IMG/VR virus record: IMGVR_UViG_3300021406_000028
Span: 1 to 34,833 of that record
DNA: 34,833 nucleotides
Strand: one strand, 5' to 3'
Source: a virus
The notes under the pieces are model-generated. The model saw nothing but the letters and a program-made list of their open reading frames with translations. It did not search any database and had not been told where the DNA came from. Positions 23,347-31,973 of this stretch are shown here, piece by piece (within the stretch, counting starts at the first letter, position 1; every line of letters begins with the position of its first letter). Position numbers and translations under genes: made by a program.

Positions 23347-26217
23347 ATGGCAGACGATACACAGAATATGCAAGGCGTTTCAAACCCACCTAACGGCGGG
23401 AACATCACTGACGTTGCTAACCCAGAAGCTAATGATGCTACGGTTTCACAAACTGCCGTAGCCTCACAGCAACAGCCTCCGCAATCGCCAGCCGATAAGG
23501 GTCCTCAGACTCCTACACCACAGGCTCCTCAAGCTGCGCAGGCTCCCGGACAGCCACAGGATCAAAGTAACGGACCACAAGGAAAACAACCTGATCTTTC
23601 AAAAGGACAGCAACCAGTTCCAGCAGCGGCCCCGGCTCCTACCCAGAATCCGGTTACTGCTAAAGCTAGTATGTTCCATGACATTGCTGAGACTCTTGCC
23701 GGTGGACCGCGCTATAAGTATGATGTAGATGCTTATGGTAATACTACGAAGCAAAAAGTTCCCGTCAGTGGTCAGCATCTTGCCCTCGCCCTAGCGATGG
23801 AAGCATTGACAGGTGGAATCACTGGATTAGCAAACGGTCAAGGTCCTAACGGAATTGCTAAGGGAACTGCCGCAGCTATGGCGCAGAGTAATCAAAAAGT
23901 ACAAGACCAAGACGAGCAGGCGAAAAAGCAAGCACAGGATGACTTTGCCCGTCGCGCACAAGTTACTGAGACTAACATGCGTCTATACGCAAATGCTCGT
24001 AATATTGGGCGTATGGATGCAGAGGATACTGATAAATATCTTTCGCAATATAAGCCAACTATCGATCAAATTCAACAAGAATATCCCGGCATGGTAAAGG
24101 GCATTGTTAAATATGCTGATCTTGGTAAGTATAACGCTACCGCTGATACTGCTATTCCCTATGCTCGTGTTCCTCGTCTAGACCAGAATGGTCAACAAGC
24201 TACAGACCCTAGTGGCGTCCCACAATGGGACATGGACTACATGGTTCTTGATCCAAAGTTTACAGCACAATTCGAGCCAACAGATGAAGAGCGTAAGAAC
24301 TATAAGGAAATGACTGGACAGGATTTACCTCCAATGACTGGTAACACGGCCATGAATGCAGGCTTGTGGATGAATAAGAAGTCACAGCTAGCAGGGTGGG
24401 GAGTAGCTAAGACTAACTTCAAGGACTTCGAAACAACGCTTAACAAAGCGGAAGAAGAACAAGGCGGCAGAACTTCTACGGCTGATCTTACTCAGGAAGG
24501 CGCATTAAAGGCTCCTCCAATTAAAAATGCACAGATTCAAAGTTTGGCAGATTCTACTGCAACCGCTATAGCTCCACAGGTTAAGACCGTTGTAACTCCT
24601 GATAATTTCCAAGCACTTATTCATGGTATTATTCATCAAGAGTCCGGTGGAGATGCAAACGCTGTAAGTCCTACCGGCGCTACAGGAGTCATGCAACTTA
24701 CGCAAGCAACTGCAAAGCAAATGGGAGTTACTGATAGAACCAATGCTGAACAAAATATTAAAGGCGGAACACAGTACTTTGCACAGTTATTGAATCAATA
24801 CAAAGACCCAAAGCTTGCACTGGCCGCGTATTACAGCGGACCCGGAGCCATTCAGAATGGTAAGATTGTGGATACACAACTGCATACAGCGGCGGATACA
24901 AATAACTATGCTCAGTCTATTGCGAATAACATTGGATTACAAGCTGTAGCTCCTGTAAAGGAAGGCGACCAGTTTAAGCTTCCAGATATCGGTCAGTTCT
25001 CTCAGGCACACCCAACGTTTCCATCTGCCGTAGAAAAGTTCAATGCTTCTTTAGGACATACTGATGGAAGTTTTGGTGCAGCTTTGAAGGATATGGAATC
25101 AAAAGGATTCGGTAAGGATTCAGCTTTGATCCAGAACTACCTTGGCAGTGCACAGAACATTAAGAATCACGATGATTATATGCAGACTCAAGCTGAAGTT
25201 CGTAAGGCTCAAGTCGCAACTGATGCTCAAGAAGAACGTGCCGCTAATAAGGCAGCGCAATCCGCTCAGGCCGATGCCAAGGCTTACGATGATAGACAGG
25301 AAAAGATTGGAACTTTGATTAATGCAGATGTTCCTAAAGATTCTCTGAACATGTCTGATAAGGATTTGACAGCAAATCTAGCAAAGCAGGGAGTAACTCT
25401 TCCTCCTTCTGTTCTTATTGACGCCAAAGCAATTGGAAGATATGAAGCGCCACTTAGCAGTGTATCTAATAAAAAGTGGTACAAGGATCATGGCGTCACT
25501 CAAGATGAAATGGTCAGCATTGTAAGACAACTAAATCCGTCTTATAGTGAACCACTATACACTAACCTTAAGAAGTTCCAAGACCCGAATAGTGCTGACA
25601 TGAAGACCATCACGGCTTCTGCTGGCGTTGCGAACCACTTGAATATGTTACTTGATGCCGCTGAAGAAGCAAAGAATGGCGGATCAGGTGTTGCGGGACA
25701 ATTCCCTGCAATGAACAAACTCGCCAATGCGTTTAATTATCAAATGGGCGGGAATACATATTCGAACCTATCCGCTTTAACCAATGCGGTTAACGGTGAA
25801 ATGGGTAAGGTTCTATCGGGCGGATTTGCTCCTGATAAGGCTGAAATCGAAGCTCTGATGAAGAACATGAATCCTAATAACTCCTACCAACAGATTCATT
25901 CGTTGGCAAAGTTGTACACTGGAGTTATGCACGGTAAGGTTGCTCCTCTTGACGAAGAGTATAGTCAAGGCACAGGAGGAGTTGCACATTTACGTATGAT
26001 TCCTAAGTCTTCAGATAGACTATATCAGCGTATGGGTTATGAGACACCTTGGGACACGGAACATGCTTCGCAGAGCGGAACAGGCGGCGGTCAGCAAGCA
26101 TTTGCACCTAAGCCGGGGAATGCTAACCAGTATAAACAACTGAGTAGAGATGGAAAACTTGGCATAGGGACCGATGGTAAGAAGTACGTAGTTGCTACAG
26201 GCCAACTAGCTCAATAG
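23347..26217 (+). CDS. Internal virion protein with lytic transglycosylase (SLT) domain
   Basis: The product is 956 residues. Residues 1-105 are a disordered Pro/Gln/Ala-rich region. Residues about 420-520 form a soluble lytic transglycosylase domain: IIHQESGG with predicted catalytic E432, NAVSPTGATGVMQLTQATA, NIKGGTQYFAQLL, and LALAAYYSGPGAI. Such domains cut peptidoglycan between MurNAc and GlcNAc, opening the wall locally during DNA ejection. The rest is long and helical. Large size, position between two other internal-type proteins, and the embedded SLT fit a T7 gp16-like ejection protein. It starts after AAGGGGAC. Confidence 0.85.
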   Translation: MADDTQNMQGVSNPPNGGNITDVANPEANDATVSQTAVASQQQPPQSPADKGPQTPTPQAPQAAQAPGQPQDQSNGPQGKQPDLSKGQQPVPAAAPAPTQNPVTAKASMFHDIAETLAGGPRYKYDVDAYGNTTKQKVPVSGQHLALALAMEALTGGITGLANGQGPNGIAKGTAAAMAQSNQKVQDQDEQAKKQAQDDFARRAQVTETNMRLYANARNIGRMDAEDTDKYLSQYKPTIDQIQQEYPGMVKGIVKYADLGKYNATADTAIPYARVPRLDQNGQQATDPSGVPQWDMDYMVLDPKFTAQFEPTDEERKNYKEMTGQDLPPMTGNTAMNAGLWMNKKSQLAGWGVAKTNFKDFETTLNKAEEEQGGRTSTADLTQEGALKAPPIKNAQIQSLADSTATAIAPQVKTVVTPDNFQALIHGIIHQESGGDANAVSPTGATGVMQLTQATAKQMGVTDRTNAEQNIKGGTQYFAQLLNQYKDPKLALAAYYSGPGAIQNGKIVDTQLHTAADTNNYAQSIANNIGLQAVAPVKEGDQFKLPDIGQFSQAHPTFPSAVEKFNASLGHTDGSFGAALKDMESKGFGKDSALIQNYLGSAQNIKNHDDYMQTQAEVRKAQVATDAQEERAANKAAQSAQADAKAYDDRQEKIGTLINADVPKDSLNMSDKDLTANLAKQGVTLPPSVLIDAKAIGRYEAPLSSVSNKKWYKDHGVTQDEMVSIVRQLNPSYSEPLYTNLKKFQDPNSADMKTITASAGVANHLNMLLDAAEEAKNGGSGVAGQFPAMNKLANAFNYQMGGNTYSNLSALTNAVNGEMGKVLSGGFAPDKAEIEALMKNMNPNNSYQQIHSLAKLYTGVMHGKVAPLDEEYSQGTGGVAHLRMIPKSSDRLYQRMGYETPWDTEHASQSGTGGGQQAFAPKPGNANQYKQLSRDGKLGIGTDGKKYVVATGQLAQ

Positions 26218-26224
26218 GAGAAAT

Positions 26225-28846
26225 ATGGAAAATCAACAGGCAGGTACTACTCCACAAACCGGAAGTGCGGTACCTGCATCTCCTGATTTCGTGGATAACC
26301 CAAATTATCAACCACCCCTTGCGAATGCTTCTAGCGATTTCGTAGATAACCCAAACTTCGGAAAGCCACAGTCTGATGAGATTCAGTCAGGGCCAAATGA
26401 TAGTTGGGCAACTAAAGCGGCTAAGGCTGGAGCCGGTACCCTAGAGGGCATCGGCGAAGGAGTATTCGGTACGCTAGCTGGCGGTGCCGATATTGCTAAC
26501 AAAGTAGGGTCACACCTTGGATTAAGTAATGGTCAGCCGGGAGTAGTAAGTAAAACACTCCACGGGCTAGCCGGTGATAATAACGCTACGCACGGAACGG
26601 CACAAAATATCGGACAAGGAATTGAAAACATTGCTGAGTTCATGATGGGCGATGAAGCCTTGAAGGGACTATCAATGGCTGATAAACTAAAACAAGTTTC
26701 CAGCGTAATGAAATACATTGAGAAGTCACCCGCAATTGCCAAGGCATTAGAACTTGGTATCAACGTTGGAAAGGCTGGTACAGAACTTGGTCCTGAAGAA
26801 CGTGCAGCTTTGCAAAAGTATCCTGTCCTTGCTCGTCTTGCAGGACACGGATTAGCAGCGCTTCGTCAAGGTGTAGTACAAGGTGCACAGACAGCAATTA
26901 AGACTGGCGGTGATCTTGGTGAAGCTGCGAAGAGCGGACTTACTACCGGTGTAACATCGGGAGTTCTTGGCGCAGGAATGGGAATAGCAGGCGGGTTACT
27001 TGAGAAGGGAGCCAACGCTGCAAACACCGCTGAAGAATTGGCAAGTAAAGCCGCAGCGGGTCCCACTGAAACTGAACTTAATAAACAGTTAGGACAACAT
27101 GTAGAAGGCGCATTACAACCCCAGATTGATACCGCACAGGCTGCTAAGGATGAAGCTGAGGGAAGACTAGCTAACGCTGCTCAATCTCCAGCAACGATGG
27201 CGGCTAACGCTCCTGAACACGCAGCTATTACAAGTGCTGCTCAGAAGGCCGCGCATAGTGCCTACGAAGCTTTGGGCAACGAATTCGAGAAGGGACGTGA
27301 TACACTTAAGGCTGCCACAGAAGGACACGAACTAACCTATGAGAATAGCCCACTACATCAAACAGCTAAAGAAGTAATGGGAATTGGAAAGGACGAAGCG
27401 CATCCTCTAGATGAAGCTTTTAGTCAGACCCGTCCGGGTTCTGATAAAGCTAACACTATGTTGGATAAGCTAATTGATCCATACGGTGAAAAGGAACTGC
27501 AAGAAGCTGCTAAGGAAACTACTACCGGTGCAGATGGCGTTGAAACTCCTACACCTTCGGCGCAAGAAGCACAGGACGAACTTGCTAAGATTGCTCAGAA
27601 GAAAGAAGACGAGCCGATCACTTTGAACATGGAACAACTGCTCGATAGACGTAAACTTCTTAACGAGCGTATCAGAAAGACAGGATGGGCAACGGATGAG
27701 CAAAGAGCAGATAGAGATATCTACCACAAGCTTATCAACGGAGTCGATGATTCTATTCAACAACTAGCCGAGCAGAGCGGAGCACCGCCTGAAACCATGC
27801 AAACGTTGCAGAAAATGAATGCAGACTACAAGACTGGTATTGCACGGTTTAAGAATACAGATGTCAAAGCATTGCTCAAGGGCGGTGATAATGACGTGGC
27901 TAAGAGGTTGATGAGCGGCGGCACAAGTATCTCTGACATTAACACAGTACGTGATGCTATTGGTAAAGACGCATTCAAGCAACTAGCTGATTCATCTGTA
28001 CAGCGCATGGCAGCAGATGCAGTAGACAAAGCTACAGGACAGTTTAACTTCAAGACGTTTTTCAATAACTGGACTCGTATTCCTCCTCAAGTCAGACAGA
28101 CTATGTTTCAAGAATCATTGAACGGCGGTGCTGTTGAAAATGCTATTAAGCAGGCTCAACAGATTAACGGGTCTGGAGTAATACCCGGCGCTGAGGCAAC
28201 TATCAAGGATACTACTAAGACTATCTCAGATTTGATGGGTAATGGAAGTGTGAAGTCCTTACTTGGCGATACTGAACGTGTGCAGCAACTATCACAAACA
28301 GTAGGACCGGAAGCAATGGGTGAACTTGGTAATTCCGTTCTTCAGAACCAACTACGTGAAGCTGCTACGAATGATAAAGGAGTAGTGGGAAGTGTCAACA
28401 CAGATAAGCTAATGAAGTTTGTTAGTTCATTAAAAGATTCTCCTGAAGTTGTGGATGCTTTGTTCAAATCAACCCCCGAACGTGCCACAGCTTATGACAA
28501 ACTACTCAAGGATGTACAGAACGTAAATGGTGTTAAGAACCTTGTGAAGTTTGGGGTAATCACTCCGGCACTCGGCGCGGTAGGTGGAGCAGTAGTAGGA
28601 CACGGTATAACTACGGCACTACTAGGAGCATTTGCAGCCGAGGGTGCTAACGGATTCACCGCAGCACGGGAATTCCTAGATCACATTGCGAACCACCCGG
28701 CGACATGGGCTACTTTGAAAGCTGCCAATAAATCAGCATCTAGTTCAGTAGCAACTGGGGCTGGAATTGTAAGTAAAGTAGCCGCTGGTAAAACAGCCAA
28801 TGCTCTACGTCATGCTATCATGGGAACGCAAAATAGTCTGCAATAA
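26225..28846 (+). CDS. Large internal virion / ejection protein
   Basis: The product is 873 residues, Ala-rich and mostly helical. The N-terminal region holds a duplicated motif DFVDNPN (residues 21-27 and 38-44). Glycine-rich hydrophobic stretches occur near residues 70-95, 230-255 (GVTSGVLGAGMGIAGG) and 775-810 (ITPALGAVGGAVVGHGI), which could contact membranes. Residues 280-520 contain charged helices. This is the composition of podovirus ejection proteins that leave the capsid with the DNA. No enzyme motif is visible. It follows the SLT protein after TAGGAG. Confidence 0.7.
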   Translation: MENQQAGTTPQTGSAVPASPDFVDNPNYQPPLANASSDFVDNPNFGKPQSDEIQSGPNDSWATKAAKAGAGTLEGIGEGVFGTLAGGADIANKVGSHLGLSNGQPGVVSKTLHGLAGDNNATHGTAQNIGQGIENIAEFMMGDEALKGLSMADKLKQVSSVMKYIEKSPAIAKALELGINVGKAGTELGPEERAALQKYPVLARLAGHGLAALRQGVVQGAQTAIKTGGDLGEAAKSGLTTGVTSGVLGAGMGIAGGLLEKGANAANTAEELASKAAAGPTETELNKQLGQHVEGALQPQIDTAQAAKDEAEGRLANAAQSPATMAANAPEHAAITSAAQKAAHSAYEALGNEFEKGRDTLKAATEGHELTYENSPLHQTAKEVMGIGKDEAHPLDEAFSQTRPGSDKANTMLDKLIDPYGEKELQEAAKETTTGADGVETPTPSAQEAQDELAKIAQKKEDEPITLNMEQLLDRRKLLNERIRKTGWATDEQRADRDIYHKLINGVDDSIQQLAEQSGAPPETMQTLQKMNADYKTGIARFKNTDVKALLKGGDNDVAKRLMSGGTSISDINTVRDAIGKDAFKQLADSSVQRMAADAVDKATGQFNFKTFFNNWTRIPPQVRQTMFQESLNGGAVENAIKQAQQINGSGVIPGAEATIKDTTKTISDLMGNGSVKSLLGDTERVQQLSQTVGPEAMGELGNSVLQNQLREAATNDKGVVGSVNTDKLMKFVSSLKDSPEVVDALFKSTPERATAYDKLLKDVQNVNGVKNLVKFGVITPALGAVGGAVVGHGITTALLGAFAAEGANGFTAAREFLDHIANHPATWATLKAANKSASSSVATGAGIVSKVAAGKTANALRHAIMGTQNSLQ

Positions 28847-28855
28847 GGAGAGGAA

Positions 28856-29263
28856 TTGCTTAGACAAGATGACTTTCAAAAAGCCCAACTAGTATTAGCG
28901 GGTTGGAAACATGGTAAAGACTTTGGGGGTCACCTTGGAAGTTGCATGGTGATGTCCTGTTTAGCTAACCGTCAGCGTTTAGGATGGGGAAGCTGGTTAG
29001 AGATTATTGATGGGATTCCCACGAAAGCTGCCACTATAGAGCAGCCGGAGGGAACCCCGTCAGTATGGGAACCGAACTTTGTACGATTACTTCATGAAGT
29101 TGAAGCGATCTATGATGGTTCAAAAGATTATGCAAAGGGTGCAGTATATTGGGCCGATACATCTAAACCGATTACTAATCCGTGGTTTCAAGAGAAGATT
29201 CTAAACAACCTCACGAATCATCCAAAAGTAGCTGATATGAATTCGTTGATGTTGTTCCGTTAA
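28856..29263 (+). CDS. Possible SleB-like cell-wall hydrolase relative
   Basis: The best start is TTG 28856, five bases after AAGGAG; the next ATG would remove the conserved-looking N-terminus. The product is 135 residues. The order GHLGSCMVMSCLANRQRLGWGSW, then FVRLLHEVEAIYDG, then KGAVYWADTSKPITNPWF resembles cell-wall hydrolases of the SleB type, where a V..NR helix is followed by a G A.yy segment. The EARGE segment that carries the catalytic glutamate in that family is not seen, so activity is doubtful. It may be an endolysin, a virion-associated hydrolase or a relic. Confidence 0.5.
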   Translation: MLRQDDFQKAQLVLAGWKHGKDFGGHLGSCMVMSCLANRQRLGWGSWLEIIDGIPTKAATIEQPEGTPSVWEPNFVRLLHEVEAIYDGSKDYAKGAVYWADTSKPITNPWFQEKILNNLTNHPKVADMNSLMLFR

Positions 29264-29273
29264 AGGAGAAGTA

Positions 29274-29627
29274 ATGGTCGATCCTATTAGTGCAGTAGCA
29301 GTACTTGGTGGAATAAAAGTTGCCAGCGGTGTAGTATCTGGTTTAGGTTTAATCTTTGGAGTCTTCAAAGTGATTACATGGATCAAGAATAAGTTTACTA
29401 GTATAGATGCTAATGTGGTAGAATTAAAGAATAGCATGGATACACATATTACGGGGTTACGCGAGGACGTTAAAGCCCAAACAGCAACAATTGCGGCGGC
29501 TCTATCCGAGCAGCGCCAAGACTTCCGTACTTTTTACGCTCCCACACTTTGGGCCATGCAGCAGACACAGCAACCGGCCCCCGCGAGAGCCAAGCCCCGT
29601 AAACGGGCAGTTGACAAAAGGAAATAG
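29274..29627 (+). CDS. Single-pass membrane protein with coiled coil
   Basis: The product is 117 residues. A hydrophobic N-terminal segment at about residues 8-37 (VAVLGGIKVASGVVSGLGLI, FGVFKVITWI) is followed by a charged coiled coil (about 40-85) and a very basic tail (PARAKPRKRAVDKRK). It could be a holin, spanin-like or other lysis-linked membrane protein; the preceding hydrolase-like gene supports a lysis context. The last codons carry the -35 element of the promoter at 29611-29639. Confidence 0.55.
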   Translation: MVDPISAVAVLGGIKVASGVVSGLGLIFGVFKVITWIKNKFTSIDANVVELKNSMDTHITGLREDVKAQTATIAAALSEQRQDFRTFYAPTLWAMQQTQQPAPARAKPRKRAVDKRK

Positions 29628-29639
29628 ATGTGTTACTAT
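29611..29639 (+). promoter_or_regulatory. Sigma-70-type promoter TTGACA-N17-TACTAT
   Basis: A perfect -35 hexamer (29611-29616), optimal 17-base spacing and TACTAT (29634-29639), preceded by TG at 29631-29632 (extended -10). Start of transcription would be near 29646, just ahead of the ribosome site GGAGGAG of the phosphoesterase gene. The -10 sits in the palindrome TTACTATAGTAA, which could also be an operator. The same hexamers and spacing recur at 32536-32564. Confidence 0.8.
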
Positions 29640-29668
29640 AGTAATGAAATCGAAACCTATGGAGGAGA

Positions 29669-30946
29669 ATGGAAGCCGTAACTAAAGAACAACTGATCGT
29701 GGATTTACAGAATCTTTTGTGGCTGTATGGGGAAGTAAGCCGAGACTTTTACAGAGATAAAGGCGCATTCACTGAAGCGCAATGGACAGCGCACTTTCCG
29801 ACGTTTAAGTCATTCCTAGCCGCTGCTACAGGCGTACCGGATATGCCAGAGGAACACGAGTTCCACGGCGACAAGTGGGACATCTCACTAAAGACTACGA
29901 TTAGTACGTTACCTGAACTACTGGAGCATTGCAAGGTAGACCTTGGTATTTGGGAAGTCGAACGTTTCATTGTAAACAAATGGGACATGGGATATGTAAC
30001 CAATGTCGGTGAAGACCGCATGGCAAAATCTCACCAACTGTTTCAAGTAAAGGCTACACTAACTAAGCGCAAGGCAATCATTGCAGCACGCCAAGAACTT
30101 GAAGACCTAAAAGCATTGTATAAGGAATCGGCGCATTGGCCGAAGAAAGCCAGCAAGCCAATTGCTATAACAGGTAATAGCTTAGAGCTACTTGTACCTG
30201 ATCTTCATGCTGGTAAGTTTGCATGGGGCAAGGAAACCGGTCACCAAGATTATGACACGCCAACCGCTATCGAAACCTATGAACGTGCCATTGATACGAT
30301 TCTAGGTAGAGCAAAGGGTTATGTGTTTGACGAGATTCTATTAGGAGTCGGAAATGATCTTCTAAACTCTGATGACTATAACAGTCAGACAACTAAAGGC
30401 ACACTGGTTAATAGTGACACGCGCTATCAGAAGACATACAAAGCTGTCCGTGAAATGCTATGCAGAACCATCGAGAAGCTAAGGTCACATTGTAAGGTAG
30501 TACGGGTAAAGGTAATCCCCGGTAACCACGATACACAGAGTACGTTCACACTGGGCGATTCACTTGAATGTTACTTCCATAACTACGATGACGTTGAAGT
30601 TGATAATGGTCCTAGCCCACACAAGTTCTATCGTTGGGGCAGAGTGTTACTAGGCTTCACGCACGGGGACAAAGGAAAAAAAGCTGACTACGGCCTATGG
30701 ATGGCAACAGAACGTCCACAAGACTTTGGTGAGACTAAGTTCCGTGAAATTCATATCGGGCATACACATGGGCTAAAGGTAGATGAAAAGTTCGGCGTTA
30801 GAGTGCGAACATTTGCGGCCCTCTGTCCACCCGATGCTTGGCACAGTGCTGAACACTTTGTTGGCAATCTACGTCAAGCTGAGGCAATCGTCTGGAATAA
30901 AGAACAAGGACGTATTGCTGAATTCATTCATACAGAAATTGATTAG
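29669..30946 (+). CDS. Calcineurin-like metallophosphoesterase
   Basis: The product is 425 residues. Residues 1-170 are a helical extension; the catalytic part has all metal motifs in order: D178-x-H180 (VPDLHAGKFAW), G-N229-D230 (GVGNDLL), G285-N-H-D288 (IPGNHD), H332 in GFTHGDKGK and H365-T-H367 (IGHTHG). These bind two metal ions for hydrolysis of phosphoesters. Similar enzymes are common in phages as stand-alone proteins, with nucleotide or DNA phosphoester substrates suspected but mostly unproven. It is the first gene behind the strong promoter, so it probably belongs to an earlier-expressed set than the virion genes. The second motif has Asn-Asp in place of the usual GDxxD form. Confidence 0.9.
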   Translation: MEAVTKEQLIVDLQNLLWLYGEVSRDFYRDKGAFTEAQWTAHFPTFKSFLAAATGVPDMPEEHEFHGDKWDISLKTTISTLPELLEHCKVDLGIWEVERFIVNKWDMGYVTNVGEDRMAKSHQLFQVKATLTKRKAIIAARQELEDLKALYKESAHWPKKASKPIAITGNSLELLVPDLHAGKFAWGKETGHQDYDTPTAIETYERAIDTILGRAKGYVFDEILLGVGNDLLNSDDYNSQTTKGTLVNSDTRYQKTYKAVREMLCRTIEKLRSHCKVVRVKVIPGNHDTQSTFTLGDSLECYFHNYDDVEVDNGPSPHKFYRWGRVLLGFTHGDKGKKADYGLWMATERPQDFGETKFREIHIGHTHGLKVDEKFGVRVRTFAALCPPDAWHSAEHFVGNLRQAEAIVWNKEQGRIAEFIHTEID

Positions 30947-30954
30947 GAGATAAC

Positions 30955-31134
30955 ATGCCTGCTTGTTGGGAAGAGTCCGAAGAGGCTATGGAACCAATTC
31001 ATGCCGCAAAGGTAGGAGATATCATTACTGTTCGCGGTAAGCGATATCGATTAGATAAGAAGACTACCACGGCTTGTGCAATCACACGTTACTATTGGTG
31101 GGATGAACTTTACGACAAGTACATGAGGAAATAA
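30955..31134 (+). CDS. 59-residue unknown protein
   Basis: The ATG follows TAGGAGATAAC, and the TAA overlaps the next ATG (TAATG). The product starts MPACWEESEEAMEPIHAAKV, then has a strand-like segment GDIITVRGKRYRLDKK and an aromatic C-terminus YYWWDELYDKYMRK. The middle looks like a small beta-barrel fragment. Family not recognised. Good start, tight coupling and amino-acid use support a real gene. Confidence 0.75.
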   Translation: MPACWEESEEAMEPIHAAKVGDIITVRGKRYRLDKKTTTACAITRYYWWDELYDKYMRK

Positions 31135-31373
31135 TGAAATACTTTATCTTCAAGCCGGGTGAGAACCTTTGTGATGTCGAAATTGGTCAAGAGTTTAGAC
31201 TAAAGAATGACGGACGTTGGTACGTTCTTTTACAGCGAAACATTATTCATTGCGTAGTTGGAAGGGAAACTTGGTGGGATATAGTAAGGAGATTCTTTAA
31301 AGGAGAGAAAAAGAATGTCAACCGCTACAAAGGGAACGGGAATTCAACTCCCAACGGACCCACAAGCACGTAA
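31134..31373 (+). CDS. 79-residue unknown protein
   Basis: Translation is coupled to the gene before through TAATG. The first 55 residues (MKYFIFKPGENLCDVEIG, DGRWYVLLQRNIIHCVVG) form a plausible small beta domain; the C-terminus is basic and polar. Its last 59 bases overlap the next gene, a larger overlap than elsewhere here, so the tail may be dispensable. Function unknown. Confidence 0.65.
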   Translation: MKYFIFKPGENLCDVEIGQEFRLKNDGRWYVLLQRNIIHCVVGRETWWDIVRRFFKGEKKNVNRYKGNGNSTPNGPTST

Positions 31374-31659
31374 ACGGATTCCTATTTATTCAGGAGTTCT
31401 AAAGTATTTTCCAGACGCTATCGCAGAGATTGCCAAGGTATCATTCGCCGGAAACGAGCAGCACAATCCCGGCCAGCCTTTGCATTGGGCAAGAGAGAAG
31501 TCAACAGATCAAGAAGATACGCTAGCACGTCATCTGATGGAATCAGGAACTATTGACAGTGACGGCCAGCGCCATAGCGCCAAGATGGCTTGGAGAGCAC
31601 TAGCAATCCTACAGCTTGAGATTGAGCGCGATAGGAGAGAGGATGCCGTACAAAAGTAA
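31315..31659 (+). CDS. dATP/dGTP diphosphohydrolase N-terminal-like protein (DUF5664 type)
   Basis: The product is 114 residues. It shows the pattern of this phage family: RKRIPIYSGVLKYFPDAIAE, then AKVSFAGNEQHNPGQPLHW, then STDQEDTLARHL and DGQRHSAKMAWRALAIL. These align with the R-P...G...YFP.A / S..GN..H.PG / S.D..D...RH / DG..H.A...WRA.A.LQ pattern. In some phages such proteins hydrolyse purine dNTPs and take part in base replacement, but most carriers have unmodified DNA. It follows AAAGGAGAG. No partner genes for modified purines are in this window. Confidence 0.75.
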   Translation: MSTATKGTGIQLPTDPQARKRIPIYSGVLKYFPDAIAEIAKVSFAGNEQHNPGQPLHWAREKSTDQEDTLARHLMESGTIDSDGQRHSAKMAWRALAILQLEIERDRREDAVQK

Positions 31660-31786
31660 AGCACAAGCAGCATTCTTCAACGCTAACAAGAAGAAACTTG
31701 AGAAAGAAGGCGTTGATGTAAATGAATGGAACGCAGCTTCTAAGGGAAAGAAACTTCCTAAGAAAGCTAAGAAACACGCGAGGTAA
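31643..31786 (+). CDS. 47-residue basic protein
   Basis: The ATG lies in GGAGAGAGGATG and overlaps the end of the preceding gene by 17 bases. The product MPYKSKAQAAFFNANKKKLE continues with an EGVDVNEWN turn and ends in SKGKKLPKKAKKHAR. It resembles small phage proteins that start MPYKSKAQ and end in K-G-K-LP, of unknown function. The net charge suggests nucleic-acid binding. Confidence 0.75.
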   Translation: MPYKSKAQAAFFNANKKKLEKEGVDVNEWNAASKGKKLPKKAKKHAR

Positions 31787-31787
31787 T

Positions 31788-31973
31788 ATGGCACAGGATA
31801 GATTAAACCCAAAGACTACTGAAGATAGACTACACCCTAAGCCGGAAACAAAACCTACTAATGGATGGAGTCAATTTCAGGAGTGGGCCGGGATGGATTG
31901 GTTTAGTAATGAACCTTTGCTCCCACCATGTAGTGAGGAGATAACACATGAACGAGCCAACAAACGAACTTAA
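31788..31973 (+). CDS. 61-residue unknown protein
   Basis: I choose ATG 31788, one base after the previous stop and five bases after GAGG; a longer frame from 31722 runs through the 47-residue gene and lacks a ribosome site. The product is polar with a repeat-like start (DRLNPKTTEDRLHPKPETKP) and a Trp-containing middle (GWSQFQEWAGMDWF). It overlaps the next gene by 26 bases. Function unknown. Confidence 0.55.
   Translation: MAQDRLNPKTTEDRLHPKPETKPTNGWSQFQEWAGMDWFSNEPLLPPCSEEITHERANKRT

Noticed and set aside
31315-31659. Evidence for a diaminopurine (Z) genome
   Set aside because: The family is widespread in phages with normal DNA, and no PurZ, DatZ or polymerase is in the window.
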